This document shows positions 63,905 to 64,000 of a stretch of 64,000 bases of DNA, piece by piece (position 1 is the stretch's first letter; every line of letters starts with the position of its first letter). A program made the position numbers and the translations under genes. The notes under the pieces were generated by a model. It made no database searches. It was not told where the DNA came from and worked only from the letters and a program-made list of their open reading frames with translations. This DNA is from Haloferax sulfurifontis ATCC BAA-897 (GTDB taxonomy: Archaea > Halobacteriota > Halobacteria > Halobacteriales > Haloferacaceae). The stretch is from contig NZ_AOLM01000019.1 of assembly GCF_000337835.1 (NCBI RefSeq), positions 114,945 through 178,944 on the forward strand, read 5' to 3'.

Positions 63905-64000
63905 GGCGACCACGTCCTGACGACGACGGTGATGCGTCCCACGGAGACGGCCTCGGCGGCGGCACGCGGGGTGTCGTACCGGGCGCGCATCGTCTCGGCG
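63901..64000 (-). CDS. upstream partner of the large protein, C-terminal end
   Basis: The last 32 codons before the TGA at 63901 read ...YDTPRAAAEAVSVGRITVVVRTWSP, a short strand-rich tail. The rest lies beyond the window. The stop overlaps the GTG of the large protein by four bases (GTGA), so the two are one operon; homologous pairs (DUF7285 and DUF7286 types) are usual in haloarchaea. Little can be said of function. Confidence 0.6.
   Translation of the reverse strand, partial: AETMRARYDTPRAAAEAVSVGRITVVVRTWSP

Overview
This 64 kb window is haloarchaeal chromosome, almost certainly Haloferax. The sequence is GC-rich, the proteins are acidic, most promoters put a TATA element 25-30 bp before the start codon (leaderless transcripts), and Shine-Dalgarno sites are almost absent. 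Gene content and order agree, from memory, with the H. volcanii HVO_0815 to HVO_0756 stretch read backwards: ppsA, metG, pyk, aglD, tfb, zim, trpCBA, lonB, nadM, cct3, hsp20 and the HVO_0758-type zinc finger. I see no CRISPR array, rRNA, tRNA, intact insertion sequence or prophage. This is a housekeeping region with family-specific accessory genes.

Layout. 1-3000: end of a FAD oxidoreductase, a metallophosphoesterase, a winged-helix regulator, a J-domain membrane protein and a small zinc protein. 3000-13000: central carbon metabolism and translation, namely PEP synthase (ppsA), a CPBP protease, aspartate/tyrosine decarboxylase (mfnA), a VTT-type membrane protein, methionyl-tRNA synthetase (metG), two tandem secreted or lipoprotein paralogs and pyruvate kinase (pyk). 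13000-18200: membrane-associated proteins, including an Mrr-like protein with an outside domain, a frameshifted nfeD next to an intact SPFH gene, and two DNA-binding proteins. 18500-24800: aglD (S-layer N-glycosylation), a DUF84 nucleotide phosphatase, a BtuF-like protein, tfb, the probable CTAG methylase zim and a zinc-ribbon membrane protein. 24900-31000: aromatic amino acid synthesis, namely trpC-trpB-trpA-ADH synthase in overlapping order, then ogt and DHQ synthase II. 31000-37400: an alkyltransferase-like protein, lonB with a CPBP protease gene, and a nadM / SAM hydrolase / TRIC-type operon. 37400-44700: amino acid permease, thermosome subunit, a HalOD1 domain protein, a Bat-like regulator, an amidohydrolase-fold protein without its metal ligands, a glycosyltransferase and a methyltransferase. 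44700-64000: regulators, MBL hydrolase, YkgJ protein, TRAM protein, radical SAM protein, Hsp20, a deaminating-type oxidoreductase, DoxX, CoA pyrophosphatase, a GpgS-like glycosyltransferase, MFS transporter, aldo/keto reductase, DHH phosphoesterase, a nucleotide-sugar epimerase-like protein and a 1018-residue exported or membrane protein.

How the genes work together: ppsA and pyk run the PEP/pyruvate step in opposite directions. The trp operon and the two DHQ genes make chorismate and tryptophan. lonB, cct3, hsp20, the J-domain protein and two CPBP proteases form a loose proteostasis group. The strongest points for follow-up are the TGTACA pair over the trpC promoter, the near absence of CTAG in a window that encodes the CTAG methylase, the nfeD frameshift, an amidohydrolase-fold protein that has lost its metal ligands, an MGMT-fold protein with Asp in place of the active Cys, and a pyruvate kinase with a PEP-utiliser-like tail that lacks the phospho-histidine.
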